A stretch of DNA of 64,000 nt from IDS-8 sp040902105 (lineage in GTDB: Bacteria > Pseudomonadota > Gammaproteobacteria > Steroidobacterales > Woeseiaceae). A model generated the notes under the pieces. The model worked only from the letters and a program-made list of their open reading frames with translations. It was not told where the DNA came from and did no database searches. The position numbers and the translations under genes were made by a program. The DNA lies in the NCBI GenBank assembly GCA_040902105.1, contig JBBDXW010000033.1:1-64000 (forward strand), given 5' to 3'. Positions 33,363 through 43,366 of the stretch are shown here, in pieces. Positions within the stretch are counted from its first letter, which is position 1, and every line of letters begins with the position of its first letter.

Positions 33363-33534
33363 TATCGCGTCGGTGGCGGACTGCTTCGGCTGGACAAACT
33401 GACTCCGCCGATCGTCGGGGTCTTATGCGATTCATACAGTTTGACAGACCGGATTCCCCGCGGCCGGACTTTGAGTCGGCCGGTTCGGGCGAGTAGTAGT
33501 CGGTTTCTTCGACACAACAGCATTGAGGTGACTT

Positions 33535-33906
33535 ATGGTCGGATACGTTACAAACATCGAACAGGATACGCTCTCCAACGAGGACTATCGCCGGGTGCTC
33601 TTTACAGGCGAGAACACGCAGCTGGTATTGATGACGCTTCAACCGGGCGAAGAAATCGGGCGCGAGATTCATGCGGATCACGATCAGTTCATTCGCATCG
33701 AAGCCGGCACAGGTGTCGCGCAGCTGAATCGAGACGAGCACGAGCTGAGTGACGGGATGGTGGTCGTGATCCCGGCAGGCGTCGAACACAACGTCATCAA
33801 CACCTCAGCCGACGAGGCGCTGCGGTTGTACACCCTCTACAGCCCGCCTGAGCATCCCGATGGGACCGTGCATCGAACGAAGGAGGACGAGCCAGAAGGA
33901 CATTGA
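33535..33906 (+). CDS. Cupin domain protein
   Basis: The 123-residue product is a single small cupin barrel with REIHADHDQFIRIEAGTG supplying two metal histidines and a Glu position, and IPAGVEHNVIN the third His. Such proteins bind a metal and may be isomerases or sensors. Its stop lies 35 bases before the ATPase start, so the two may be an operon. Confidence 0.88.
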   Translation: MVGYVTNIEQDTLSNEDYRRVLFTGENTQLVLMTLQPGEEIGREIHADHDQFIRIEAGTGVAQLNRDEHELSDGMVVVIPAGVEHNVINTSADEALRLYTLYSPPEHPDGTVHRTKEDEPEGH

Positions 33907-33940
33907 AGCCGTCCGGTCGATCGCGCAGGACAGTACGAAT

Positions 33941-36775
33941 ATGACCGATACCGCCTTTGTCTTTAAATGGTCCAGCCCTGCGTATCGGCAGCCCCGTGCT
34001 GACGTCCTGGCCGCGCTCGAAACGGATGCAGAAGCCGGCCTCGACCCGGATGAAGTCCGCGTGCGTCTCGAACGCTATGGTGCGAACGAGCTGACCGCTG
34101 AGAAACCGCTGCCGGCGTGGCGCAAGTTTCTCGCGCAGTTTCAGGAAGTGCTGGTGATCCTGCTGCTCGTTGCAACGGTGATCTCGGCGGCGTTGTGGCT
34201 GTACGAACGTGAAACGGCACTTCCTTACGAAGCGATCGCGATACTCGCCGTCGTATTGCTAAACGCGATCATGGGCTACGTGCAACAGGCACGGGCCGAG
34301 CAGGCTGTGGCGGCACTTCGTGAGATGTCGGCGGCCCACGCCAATGTAATTCGCGGCGGTGCGCGACAGAGTATTGAGGCAAGCGCACTCGTACCGGGTG
34401 ACATCGTCCTCATTGAAGAAGGCGACACCATTCCCGCCGATGCGCGGTTGATTCACTCGACGGCGCTGCAGACAGCAGAGGCCGCGCTCACGGGTGAGAG
34501 CTTGCCCGTATCGAAGCAGGTCGAGCCGATTGCGGAGGAGGCCGGCATCGGCGATCAGCGCAATATGGTTTTCAGCGGCACGGCGGCAACTTACGGTCGT
34601 GGCAAGGCCGTGGTTACAGCGACCGGCATGCAGACGCAGATGGGCCGCATCGCCGGGATGCTGAAAGAAGCGCCGCCGGAGACGACACCGCTGCAAGACG
34701 AACTGGCGCGCGTTGGCAAGCTGCTGGGCATCATCGTCGTCATCATCGCGCTGGTGATGATCGCAACGATTCTCCTCGTAGAAGATGTGCGCGGTTATTC
34801 GGCATTCTTCGACGTATTCATATTCGGTGTTGCGCTTGCGGTCGCCGCTGTGCCGGAAGGATTGCCGGCGGTTGTGACGGCCGTGCTCGCGCTTGGCGTG
34901 CAACGCATGGCGAAGCGAAACGCCATCGTGCGTCATCTCGCAGCGGTCGAGACGCTTGGCTCCGCCAGCGTAATCGCCTCAGACAAGACCGGCACGCTGA
35001 CCAAAAATGAAATGACCGTGCGGGCGATTTTGACGGCGAGTGGTCGCGTGAACCTGGGCGGCACTGGATATGCGCCTCAAGGCGACGTCAGGCAGTGGCG
35101 GCCGGGGCGCGATGACGGCACGCAAGGAGAGATCGATCAAGCGCTGCGATTCGAGCTGGAGCGCGCACTCACTGTCGGCGGCCTCGCCAATAATGCCGTT
35201 CTGCAGGAGCAGGACGGCCGCTGGTCCGTGCAGGGCGATCCGACAGAAGGTGCATTGATCGTCGCGGCGCAAAAAGCCGGACTGGACGCAAGTACGCTCG
35301 ATGCGCGATTCGAACGCGTGGGCGAAGTTCCGTTCTCATCGGAGCGCAAACTGATGAGTACGATTCATGCCGATGCGGAACAGGGGGAACGTCTGCTGGC
35401 CTTCACCAAGGGCGCGCCGGATGTGCTGTTAGCGCACTGCTCGCACGAACTCGTGGGAGAGGCGCCGAGAACCCTGGATGACGCGAGGCGCACGCAGATT
35501 CTGCAGGTCAACGAAGCACTGGCGGCCGAAGCCTTGCGCACGCTCGGCGTTGCGTTTCGCTCATTACCCGCAAACGCGCCCGAAGCCGGTGAGCCGGACG
35601 AGAGGCTGGAGCATGACCTGGTGTTCGCCGGATTGATTGGCATGATCGACCCCCCTCGCGCGGAATCCGCCGAGGCGGGCGCTCGCGCGCGAGCGGCGGG
35701 GATACGCACACTGATGATCACCGGCGATCACCCGGTAACGGCGTCCGTCATTGCAGCCGAGCTCGGCATTGCCGATGACGCGCATGCCGTTACCGGCGTC
35801 GAACTCGAGAAGATGTCCGATGAGGAGCTCGGGGCGACCGTGCGCGACGTATCGGTTTATGCGCGCGTGAACCCCGACCACAAACTGCGGATCGTGAAGG
35901 CGCTGCAGCAAAACGGCGCCATCGTTGCTATGACCGGCGACGGCGTGAACGACGCGCCCGCCTTGAAAACCGCCGACATCGGCGTGGCGATGGGCATCAC
36001 GGGCACCGACGTGTCGAAGGAAGCCGCCGACATCGTATTGGCGGATGACAATTTCGCTTCGATTGTTGCTGCGGTCGAAGAGGGGCGCGCCATCTTTTCG
36101 AACATCCGGAAATTCCTGCGCTACCTCCTGTCGTCGAACATCGGCGAAGTCATGACGATGTTCTTCGGTGTGGCGCTGGCGGACGTGATCGGCCTGTCAT
36201 TGGTGGAGAGCGAGGGCTTCGTACTGCCGCTGCTCGCGACCCAGATACTCTGGATAAACCTGGTGACGGACGGCGCGCCGGCACTCGCACTGGGCGTTGA
36301 CCCGGCGGACGCGGGGATCATGAGCAGGCCGCCGCGGCCGCGTAGTGAAGGCGTCATTACCCGCGGGATGTGGTGGGGCATCCTCTACGTCGGAGCCATC
36401 ATGGCGGCCGGAACGCTGCTAGTCCTCGACGCAAGCCTGCCCGGAGGCCTGATCGAAGGCCCGGGCGACATTCGGTACGCGCAGACAATGGCATTCACGA
36501 CGCTCGTGTTCTTCTCCCTGTTTACGGTTTTCAATGCGCGTTCCGATGAACACAGCGCGTTCGTCGGGATCGCCTCCAATCACTGGCTGTGGGGCGCGGT
36601 GCTGTTGTCGCTCGCGCTGCAAGTCGCGGTCGTCCACGTACCGTTTCTGCAGCAGGCGTTTTCGACGGTGGCACTCGACGCCGGCGACTGGCTGCGCTGT
36701 GCGGCGATGGGTAGTTCCGTGTTGTGGCTGCGGGAATTGAGCAAGGCACTTGCACGCGTAACGTCTCGCGAGTGA
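33941..36775 (+). CDS. P2-type cation-transporting ATPase (Ca2+/Mn2+-like)
   Basis: The 944-residue product has all P-type ATPase parts: an N-terminal cation-ATPase domain, AALTGES in the actuator domain, the phosphorylation site DKTGTLT (Asp348), GDGVNDAPALK hinge, and about ten membrane helices. VAAVPEGLPAVVTAVLALG in helix 4 is the P2 signature seen in SERCA-like calcium pumps and related bacterial exporters. It probably exports Ca2+ or another divalent ion; Na+ or K+ types are less likely. The ATG at 33941 is chosen since sequence before it overlaps the cupin gene. Confidence 0.92.
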   Translation: MTDTAFVFKWSSPAYRQPRADVLAALETDAEAGLDPDEVRVRLERYGANELTAEKPLPAWRKFLAQFQEVLVILLLVATVISAALWLYERETALPYEAIAILAVVLLNAIMGYVQQARAEQAVAALREMSAAHANVIRGGARQSIEASALVPGDIVLIEEGDTIPADARLIHSTALQTAEAALTGESLPVSKQVEPIAEEAGIGDQRNMVFSGTAATYGRGKAVVTATGMQTQMGRIAGMLKEAPPETTPLQDELARVGKLLGIIVVIIALVMIATILLVEDVRGYSAFFDVFIFGVALAVAAVPEGLPAVVTAVLALGVQRMAKRNAIVRHLAAVETLGSASVIASDKTGTLTKNEMTVRAILTASGRVNLGGTGYAPQGDVRQWRPGRDDGTQGEIDQALRFELERALTVGGLANNAVLQEQDGRWSVQGDPTEGALIVAAQKAGLDASTLDARFERVGEVPFSSERKLMSTIHADAEQGERLLAFTKGAPDVLLAHCSHELVGEAPRTLDDARRTQILQVNEALAAEALRTLGVAFRSLPANAPEAGEPDERLEHDLVFAGLIGMIDPPRAESAEAGARARAAGIRTLMITGDHPVTASVIAAELGIADDAHAVTGVELEKMSDEELGATVRDVSVYARVNPDHKLRIVKALQQNGAIVAMTGDGVNDAPALKTADIGVAMGITGTDVSKEAADIVLADDNFASIVAAVEEGRAIFSNIRKFLRYLLSSNIGEVMTMFFGVALADVIGLSLVESEGFVLPLLATQILWINLVTDGAPALALGVDPADAGIMSRPPRPRSEGVITRGMWWGILYVGAIMAAGTLLVLDASLPGGLIEGPGDIRYAQTMAFTTLVFFSLFTVFNARSDEHSAFVGIASNHWLWGAVLLSLALQVAVVHVPFLQQAFSTVALDAGDWLRCAAMGSSVLWLRELSKALARVTSRE

Positions 36776-36909
36776 TGTTTTGGCTGTCGCCCACTCAAAA
36801 TGGTGAACAGCGCGATGCTCAGGAAGATGGTAGACCGCGATTACCACCCGGAAGTATTCCGGTGAATCCCGCACCGTCACCACCCGTGCCCGCGGCCCCG
36901 ATTTTGCGA

Positions 36910-37020
36910 TTACCCGCCGCTTACGGCCGCATAGACGGTGTACAGGATGAGGAAGGCGCCTATCGCAAATGTCCAATAATCCAAGTCCGGCACCGAAGGC
37001 ACCGAAGGCACCGAAGGCAC
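36910..37020 (-). CDS. Possible 36-residue single-helix membrane peptide
   Basis: A GTG-started frame eight bases after the stop of the large membrane protein encodes three V-P-S repeats followed by VPDLDYWTFAIGAFLILYTVYAAVSGG, a convincing membrane helix. The repeats come from a GGCACCGAA tandem. There is no strong ribosome site, so expression would depend on coupling to the gene before it. It may be chance. Confidence 0.35.
   Translation of the reverse strand: MPSVPSVPSVPDLDYWTFAIGAFLILYTVYAAVSGG
36989..37020. repeat. Short tandem repeat, 9-bp unit
   Basis: GGCACCGAA occurs three times in direct succession with a partial fourth copy. It lies just beyond the 3' end of the large membrane protein gene and encodes V-P-S units on the minus strand. 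Confidence 0.9.
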
Positions 37021-37027
37021 GGCACCG

Positions 37028-40000
37028 TTATGCGCGCCGGGATCTCCACAGGCCCTGGCTGACGAAGCACTTCCAGACCCAGGGCAGCCAGCGCAGCAGG
37101 GCAAAGCTGAGCCACAGGGCCCAGGCGAGGATGAGCACTTTGTAGGTCCACATCGGCAACGAAAACACGTAAGCGCCGGGCAGCAATGACTCGCTGCGAT
37201 CGGCAAACCAGTGCAGCGAATTTCCCCAGGAATTGCTGCCGACGACCTGCATGTCCGGCGTGCCGAGGAGCCCGGCCGGTACGGTCGCGACGATCGCGCT
37301 CAGCGCCGCGACCGTCATTGCCGCAACCAGTACCTGGATCGCGTCGAAGCGCCACCAGGCCATGTCGGACCGCCAGCGTTCTCGCGCGCCGGACACCAGC
37401 AGCCAGGCGGCCACGACCAGCAGCGCCGTCCACGAGAACGTACTGAAGCCAAGGCCGAGCAGGAGCCAGTGACGCGTCGTCAGCGGTGTCAGCCTGATGC
37501 GCCCGAGAACGACCGCGAACAGAAGCATTGCGGCCAGTTCGGACCAATACATGACGGCGGGTCCCAGCCGTGGACCGCTCGTTGCGAGCACCCATCTGTT
37601 TTCCGGCATCTCGATGCCGATACTGATGTTGCTGGCGGCAGCGGCCAGATCGACGGTGGGCACTTCTGCACGAATACCCACCGCAAGATCCTGCCGCCAG
37701 CGTACTTCGATGACGTGCTCGCCCGGCAGTATCGGCACGCTCAGTGCACCGTTGTCCGGGCGTAGCGGCTCATTGCGACCGTCGATTGTGACGGACAGGA
37801 CTTCCGCAGCGTCGGGGAGCCTGATGACATGCTGCGCACCGCGTGTGCTGCGGTAATTCAAGGTCAGGTTCACGCTGCGCGAGCGCGCGCCGACCTCGGT
37901 CTGCAGGCTGACATCGTCAAAAGCCAGCGTCGTGCCGCTCGTTGCTTCGGGGCGCTCGGCCACGAGCGTAAGCGTTTCGCCGCCGCGCGGATAAAACTCG
38001 GCAATGCGCGCCTCGTCAAAAGGAGATTCCGATGCGCTTTCCGGCACGCCGTCGAATTTGACGCGCCAGATGCTGCCAACCCCGAAACGCCAGACTTCCT
38101 TCCATGCGGCATTGGCCTCGGCAGTCAGCGTGAGCGGCGATGTCCTCGGCAGTGTCGACTCCCACACGATAACGCCCTGTCCGGGGCCCATTGACACCAG
38201 CACGCTGCCGTCGGTCACCCGGAAGTCGCCGGTCACGATCGATTCGCCATCGAGCAGCGGCACCTGCAGCGACAGCGCTCCCTGCTCGGGCGCGACTCGA
38301 ACGACCTGCGTGTTGACGCGCCAGTCGAGATCGAGTTCGACCGTGCGTTCGATGCGGACAAAGTGAGGAAAGCGTCCGCTTTCCCAGCGCGCCGAACTGT
38401 CAGCGCTGCCCGCAGCCTGCAACCTGGCGAGTTGCAGCGAGCCCGACAGCAGACGCCGATCGCGAATGCCGGCGACGGACCAGCCGTCGGCGGTCGCTGT
38501 GATCACGCGCGGCGTTGCGGGAAAGGGCACTTCGAGACTGTCGACCGGCGGCAGCGGGCCCGTCAATGTTACGCGATGGCTTCCAGCGCCGGCGCGGACC
38601 CACAGCGTCTGGTCCGCTCTCCGGTAAACGTGGCTCGCCGCACCGTCGATCTGCACGCTTTCCGGCCGCCAGCCCTGCAATGAACCCGGCAGCGATACTG
38701 CGACGTCTGCCAGCGCATGCACGTCGAGCTCGATCGTCATCGCGTCGCCCCGCACTTGAACCTCGGCCGCGGCGATTTCCGCGCAGCGCGGCGCGCACGG
38801 CGGCGGTTCGAGCAGTCGTTGTTCGAGTTGCTGCAATATTTCGGGCGTCGGCGTCTCTGCTTCTGCGGCGGGGCTTGCGATAAGCGCGCCTGCCGCAAGC
38901 AGCGCGGCGATCGTGGCCGCGGGCAAGGACGGTGCTCTGTTCGCAGCGCGCATCCGCGGCGGCCACTGCCAGCGCTGGTTGAAAATCTCGAAGGCGAACA
39001 CCGCGGCGAATGCCAGCAGCAGAAACACCGCGAGGAAACGCAAGCCGCTCACGAGCCAGCGCGGCATGACCAGGAGCCTGAGCGTTCGTTCGGCGTCGAC
39101 CGGACCGCTCCAGCGCAGTGAATAGCTGTTCCAGCTCCACGACGGCCTTCCGGGACCTGCCTGCACGATCGCGTTCGGTGCGTAACGCGCATAACTCTTC
39201 ACGATGCGCGAACCGGTTACCACGACTTCTTCCAGGCTGACGTCCCGCGCCGACTGCTTCACCATCCGATCGCGTTCCACGACCGCATCTGCGTCAACCG
39301 CCGCCTCCGGCATGGCAATGCCCATGCCGGCCTGAACGGACTCGACGCGACCCTGCGGTTCGAGTTGCGGATACACGCCAACTCGCAGCTGCTCGGCGAA
39401 AAACGGCACCAGCATCAGGACCAGCACTGCGAAACTGAGGCCGCGATACAGGACCGCAGATTTTCTCAGGCGGCCTTCCGGCGCAACGCGCACCAGCGCG
39501 ACGGCGGCCAGCAGGTTCAGCCAGATCCATTGCGGCGCGTCGCTTTCATGCCAGCTCAGCACAAGCGCCAGAAAGGCAATCGCACCGGCTTCCTTGCCGA
39601 ACAGACGTGCGGTTGCGACCGTGACGATCAGCACGAGAAAAAAGTCGAGGAGCTGCCAGCGTTCGATCCAGGCTCCCGGCGCGGGGGGGGGNNNNNNNNN
39701 NCGCGCGATCGGCGCCGATCGCTGCCAGTAATTTATGCCCTGGCGGCAGATTGAGCGTCGCATCGATGCCGTCGAAACGAGTCTGCCACCCGCTGACCGG
39801 CAACGTCCCGCGAGACTCGCTGCGGCCGAGAGCCTGCAGGCTGACATCGCGGCGGCGAAGTTCCACGCCGGTCAATCCGTCTTCGGCTCCCAGCGTGACG
39901 AGCAGGTTCTGGTCGCCTTCGGCCGCACTCAACAGCGAATACGGCTGGGCCATGTCGAGACGCCAGCCGCTCTGCATCGTGCCGGCGATTGCATCGCTGA

Positions 40001-41108
40001 AGACGAAACCGCCGCCGTCGAAATCCATCCATAACCGGCGATCGAGCGTGAGCTGGTTGTCAGCGGCAACCATACCCCGGCTTTGCTCGACGAGTCGCAG
40101 GGATTCGCCGGGCTCGATACGGAACGCCGGCAGCTCCAGCCATTCGTCCGGCGACGCTACCTGCTGCGGGTCGACCGGTGTCAGACCCTCGGGCACGGTG
40201 ACCCTCAGCCGGTCGTTGCTGCGGTAGCTCCAGATTTCGGCATCGGGCAGGTTATTCGCCGGCAGCGGCAATGCGACTTCATTCAACACCTCGCTTGCGC
40301 GTGCGAGCAATCGGACTTCCCACCGTCCGGGCCGGAGTTGCAGTCGCAGATTGCCATCGGGCTCGAGCCGCGCCGGCAACTCGCTGTCGAGCGTCAACGG
40401 CACGAAGCCTTCGGGCAGGGCAGGGCCGAGCAATTCCTCGCGCACGGTGCCCGAGACATCGATCGTGAACAGCGTGGTCAGGCGTGTCGGCACGTCATCG
40501 GCGACCAGGCGATAAACCTGCACGTCGATCGTATCCTCGGCCTTCGTTTCCGTCTCGCGCTCGGCCAGCCAGACGGAGTTCTGGTTGCGTTCGGGTCGCA
40601 GAACCCGGTTGCCATCCACGGTCAATGCGAGCAAACCGCTTTCGGCCGGCACCGCCAGCACGCGCGGCCGCTCGTCCCAGTTGAAGCGGCCGGCGATCGT
40701 GTGGCGTCCGGGTGCCAGGCGGACGCTCGGGGTGTTGCCTCGCATGAGCACCTCGACCGCCTGCCCGTTGGCGCTGACCTGTTCCGGCCAGAAATTATTG
40801 TCGCCGGGCAAAGGCAGCCATTCTTCGCTTGCGTACACCGTCCACGGCTGCGTGAATCGGCCGCCCTCTGCGGTGACGGTGAGATTCAATTCGCCCGGCC
40901 ATGCGCATATGAAAATGTCGCGACCGGTTTGCCGCTGGTCGAAGAAAAACGGGCAGTCCAGGTACTCCTTGTCCTGCAGTATCCAGCCGACCCACGGGCG
41001 AAGTTCGTCCGGGACGTATACGTCGGTGCGCGCGGCGTTGGAGGCTACGGCCGCAACGAGCAGCACAGGAACGGCTATCAATCTGAGAAAGAACTTGCCC
41101 CGAATCAT
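37028..41108 (-). CDS. Very large exported/membrane protein, unknown function, with TonB-box-like motif
   Basis: One gene of about 1350 codons appears broken by an assembly gap. The first 469 residues (from ATG 41108, GGGAGA upstream) have a signal peptide and a beta-rich exported part starting YVPDELRPWVGWILQDKEYLDCPFF. After the gap come several membrane helices (WIERWQLLDFFLVLIVTVATARLFG and three or four more), a second beta-rich domain of about 500 residues, and a C-terminal group of helices ending in WLPWVWKCFVSQGLWRSRRA. Frames on the two sides differ, but ADRA and PGAWIERW join if the poly-C and Ns are artefacts. Between two helices lies EEVVVTGSRI (39200-39235), normal for TonB-dependent receptors. 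I do not know a named family. Confidence 0.7.
39692..39701. other. Assembly gap (10 N) inside the large membrane protein gene
   Basis: Ten Ns follow a run of nine Gs (39683-39691). The reading frame shifts across this join. Both sides carry GCGCG, suggesting that the contigs overlap and that the G-run and Ns are not real sequence. Confidence 0.9.
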
Positions 41109-41307
41109 TGTTGTCTCCCGTGCTTGTTGATCGCCGGTTGCGTTGCCGACACTATAACTGTGAACGCCGGCGAAGCGATATTCGCATACGCCCGCAGCGA
41201 CGGACCCAATCTCGTGAAAGGCGGTTGCTATACTTCTGGCTGAGGTATCAAATCGGAGTTTGAGGCGACGCGAGGGCCGGCCCCGCCGACCCGGTGTGTG
41301 ACAACGA

Positions 41308-41574
41308 ATGGGGCGCACGAAAAGGACGGCTACGCACGTGCTGGCAGCGACCCTGTCGCTGCTCATCCTCGCGGGATGTGCCGCACGAGGCGGCGGCGGC
41401 ATGGCAAGGGAGGAGGGCCTGAGGTGTCCGCCGGGCCACACGGTGACCTGTGAAGTCCGGAAGATCGGGCGGATCCGTCACGGAACGTTCAAAAATTACG
41501 ATTCCTGCTCCTGCGTATCGGACAGCATTGGCCAACAGACCGTTCCGGTGATTCCCTGGTATCGTGTTCCGTAA
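41308..41574 (+). CDS. Small cysteine-rich lipoprotein
   Basis: The 88-residue precursor has a signal peptide with lipobox ILAGC at about residue 24. The mature part contains four further cysteines in RCPPGHTVTCEV and YDSCSCVSD, which could form two disulfides. No named domain is recognised. It is divergent from the large membrane protein and followed by a compound hairpin repeat. Confidence 0.65.
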   Translation: MGRTKRTATHVLAATLSLLILAGCAARGGGGMAREEGLRCPPGHTVTCEVRKIGRIRHGTFKNYDSCSCVSDSIGQQTVPVIPWYRVP

Positions 41575-41599
41575 ATAACTTACTCAAGTCGGCTGCGGA

Positions 41600-41779
41600 T
41601 TTTCGTGACTGACAAGGTACGGCGACGAGTAATAGCACCCCGCTTTGACGTTGTGCTGTTCAAGAACAATAAAGGCCAGGTGCTTTTGACGGCGCAGGAC
41701 TACCGTCCGGGGGTATTCCACGTGCTCAGACACGGGAAACTCGCTCGTGGAACACCCCCGGACGGCACTCCTGCTCGTG
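41600..41779. repeat. Compound repeat: half of a MITE-like element joined to hairpin B
   Basis: Bases 41600-41641 match, with few changes, the inverted right half of the GTGCACCCCG-family element, including GGCGACGAGTAATAGCACC. From 41691 the sequence is hairpin B (ACTACCGTCCGGGGGTATTC and its inverse, same loop as at position 14). A further TCCACGTGCTCA occurs at 41797. No gene is evident in the 304 bases between 41575 and 41878. Confidence 0.7.
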
Positions 41780-41878
41780 CCAGCGACCGGCGGTGGTCCA
41801 CGTGCTCATCGTTTCGGCGCCAGGCACGCTTCGGCGAAAGCTCCAACGCTTAACGTCCTGTCGTTCTGTCCTGCGGTT

Positions 41879-42454
41879 CTACGGCGCCTCCGGCGCGTAT
41901 TCCTCACACGATACTTTCGGGTTCCAGTCCACAAACGCGCCATGGGGGTTACGCTTCCATGCCCAGGCATGCAGGGAGTAAAACGGCGGCAGGCCATATC
42001 GGTTCGGGCTGCCGGAGTAGTGAAACACCTGGCCCAGCAGCGATGGCGGTGTCGGATTGACGGCATCCCAGTCTGCCGCGATGACGATATACTCGACCGC
42101 AACGAACTGCAGCCTGCCGCTGTTCCGCGGCTCGTATATCAGGACCTCGGGCTGCTCTGCATTCAGCACGCCGTCTTCGACCAGGCCGCCGTTGACGAAG
42201 TGAATACCCATTGCACCCTCCTGCGGTCCACTGACGCAGCCGAGAAAAGCACCGTAACCCTCCGCGGTGGCCATCGACACGTCCTGGAATCGCCGCGTGG
42301 CATCCCGTACTTCCTCGATGAGGCCGGTTGCGCCGTGAAACCAGTGTTTCGATTCATCTTGCGCGGCGGGGGATCCTGTCAGGGCCGTCGAACTCCAGAC
42401 CGAACTCCCTGTGATAAGGACGGCAAGCAATGAATGCCGAAGTCGAATCTTCAT
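41879..42454 (-). CDS. Conserved hypothetical exported protein
   Basis: The 191-residue precursor has a signal peptide and a mature domain with FHGATGLIEEVRDATRRFQDVSMATAEGY, CVSGPQEGAMGIHFVNG, EVLIYEP and AWAWKRNPHGAFVDWNPKVSC. These blocks look strongly conserved, and I believe similar proteins exist in many bacteria without an assigned function. CAGGAGAAACAAC precedes the ATG. Two cysteines may pair. Confidence 0.75.
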   Translation of the reverse strand: MKIRLRHSLLAVLITGSSVWSSTALTGSPAAQDESKHWFHGATGLIEEVRDATRRFQDVSMATAEGYGAFLGCVSGPQEGAMGIHFVNGGLVEDGVLNAEQPEVLIYEPRNSGRLQFVAVEYIVIAADWDAVNPTPPSLLGQVFHYSGSPNRYGLPPFYSLHAWAWKRNPHGAFVDWNPKVSCEEYAPEAP

Positions 42455-42512
42455 GTTGTTTCTCCTGTCGAGATAAGGACGCGGGTTAGCAGAATAGTTG
42501 TGGCAAGGCGGG

Positions 42513-42839
42513 TCATGCTGCGGCGGTCGAAGGATCGATGATCGCGCTCATCCGCGAGATGCGATTCGCCGGAAAGCCTCCCAGTTCAGCATGTCGGCGG
42601 ATGAGGCCGTCGTTCGCGGCCGAATAGATGCAATAGATCCTGTCATCCGTGACGTAGCTGTGGATCCACCGGATCGAAGCACCGAGCTCGTCCAGTACCG
42701 CGCAGGATTTGCGGGCGATGTTGGCAAGCTCATCCTCCGACAGCGTGCCGGCACCCGGTATATCGCGCTCGATCACGAACCGATGGAATTCGCCCGGTTC
42801 ATTCATGGTTTCAGCCCCTTTTTGCGTCGCGAACGTCAT
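42513..42839 (-). CDS. DUF4242 protein, cytosolic copy
   Basis: The product of up to 108 residues has the DUF4242 ferredoxin-like fold (FHRFVIERDIPGAGTLSEDELANIARKS; WIHSYVTDDRIYCIYSAANDGLIRRHAELGGFPANRIS), which in one studied actinobacterial member binds nickel. There is no signal peptide. The start overlaps the stop of the preceding gene by four bases (ATGA), which favours 42839; an ATG at 42806 is an alternative with a better ribosome site. Confidence 0.82.
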   Translation of the reverse strand: MTFATQKGAETMNEPGEFHRFVIERDIPGAGTLSEDELANIARKSCAVLDELGASIRWIHSYVTDDRIYCIYSAANDGLIRRHAELGGFPANRISRMSAIIDPSTAAA

Positions 42840-43177
42840 TCGGCGGTTTCCGGATCAATAACCGTGCTCACCAGGGAAATGCGGTCAGCGGGAAACCCGC
42901 CAAGGTCGGCGTGTTTCTGGACCAGTTCCTTGTTCGGCGAGGTATACACGCAGTAGAACTTGTCTTCCGCAACGTAGCTGTGACTCCATTGAATGGTGGG
43001 CCCCAGCGTCTCCAGCACCTCGCGTGACTTGCGTGAGATTTCCTTCAATTCGTCCGCGGACATCTCCGACGCGCCCGGGATAGTGCGCTCGATTACGTAC
43101 TGGTGAACTTCCGGTTGGTCCGCCATAACCGGTCCGCTTGCTGCAAGCAGGAGTACAAGAAGAATTTTGCCGTGCAT
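42836..43177 (-). CDS. DUF4242 protein, exported copy
   Basis: The 113-residue precursor carries a signal peptide (MHGKILLVLLLAASGPVMAD) before the same domain as its neighbour (HQYVIERTIPGASEMSADELKEISRKS; WSHSYVAEDKFYCVYTSPNKELVQKHADLGGFPADRIS). The two are about half identical and probably arose by tandem duplication, after which one became exported. GGAGGCAACAC precedes the ATG at 43177; the frame is open further upstream into the MITE-like element. Confidence 0.85.
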   Translation of the reverse strand: MHGKILLVLLLAASGPVMADQPEVHQYVIERTIPGASEMSADELKEISRKSREVLETLGPTIQWSHSYVAEDKFYCVYTSPNKELVQKHADLGGFPADRISLVSTVIDPETAE

Positions 43178-43366
43178 GTGTTGCCTCCGCGATGCCGGTC
43201 GATCGGGCTCTCGGTTGTCGCATGCCAATTGCATGTGTGCTGAAGAAAAGCAGCATCCGGGACGGTTCGCAATGAACCCGCACTGATCTTTGGATGAACC
43301 GTATTTCGCAATAAGATCAGGGCGATAAAGGCGCGTCTGAAGCGGCGTCCGGCGGCACGCGTGCTG

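Noticed and set aside
36989..37020. GGCACCGAA repeats considered as a CRISPR or regulatory array
   Set aside because: The units are 9 bp, directly adjacent and without spacers, so this is a simple tandem repeat.
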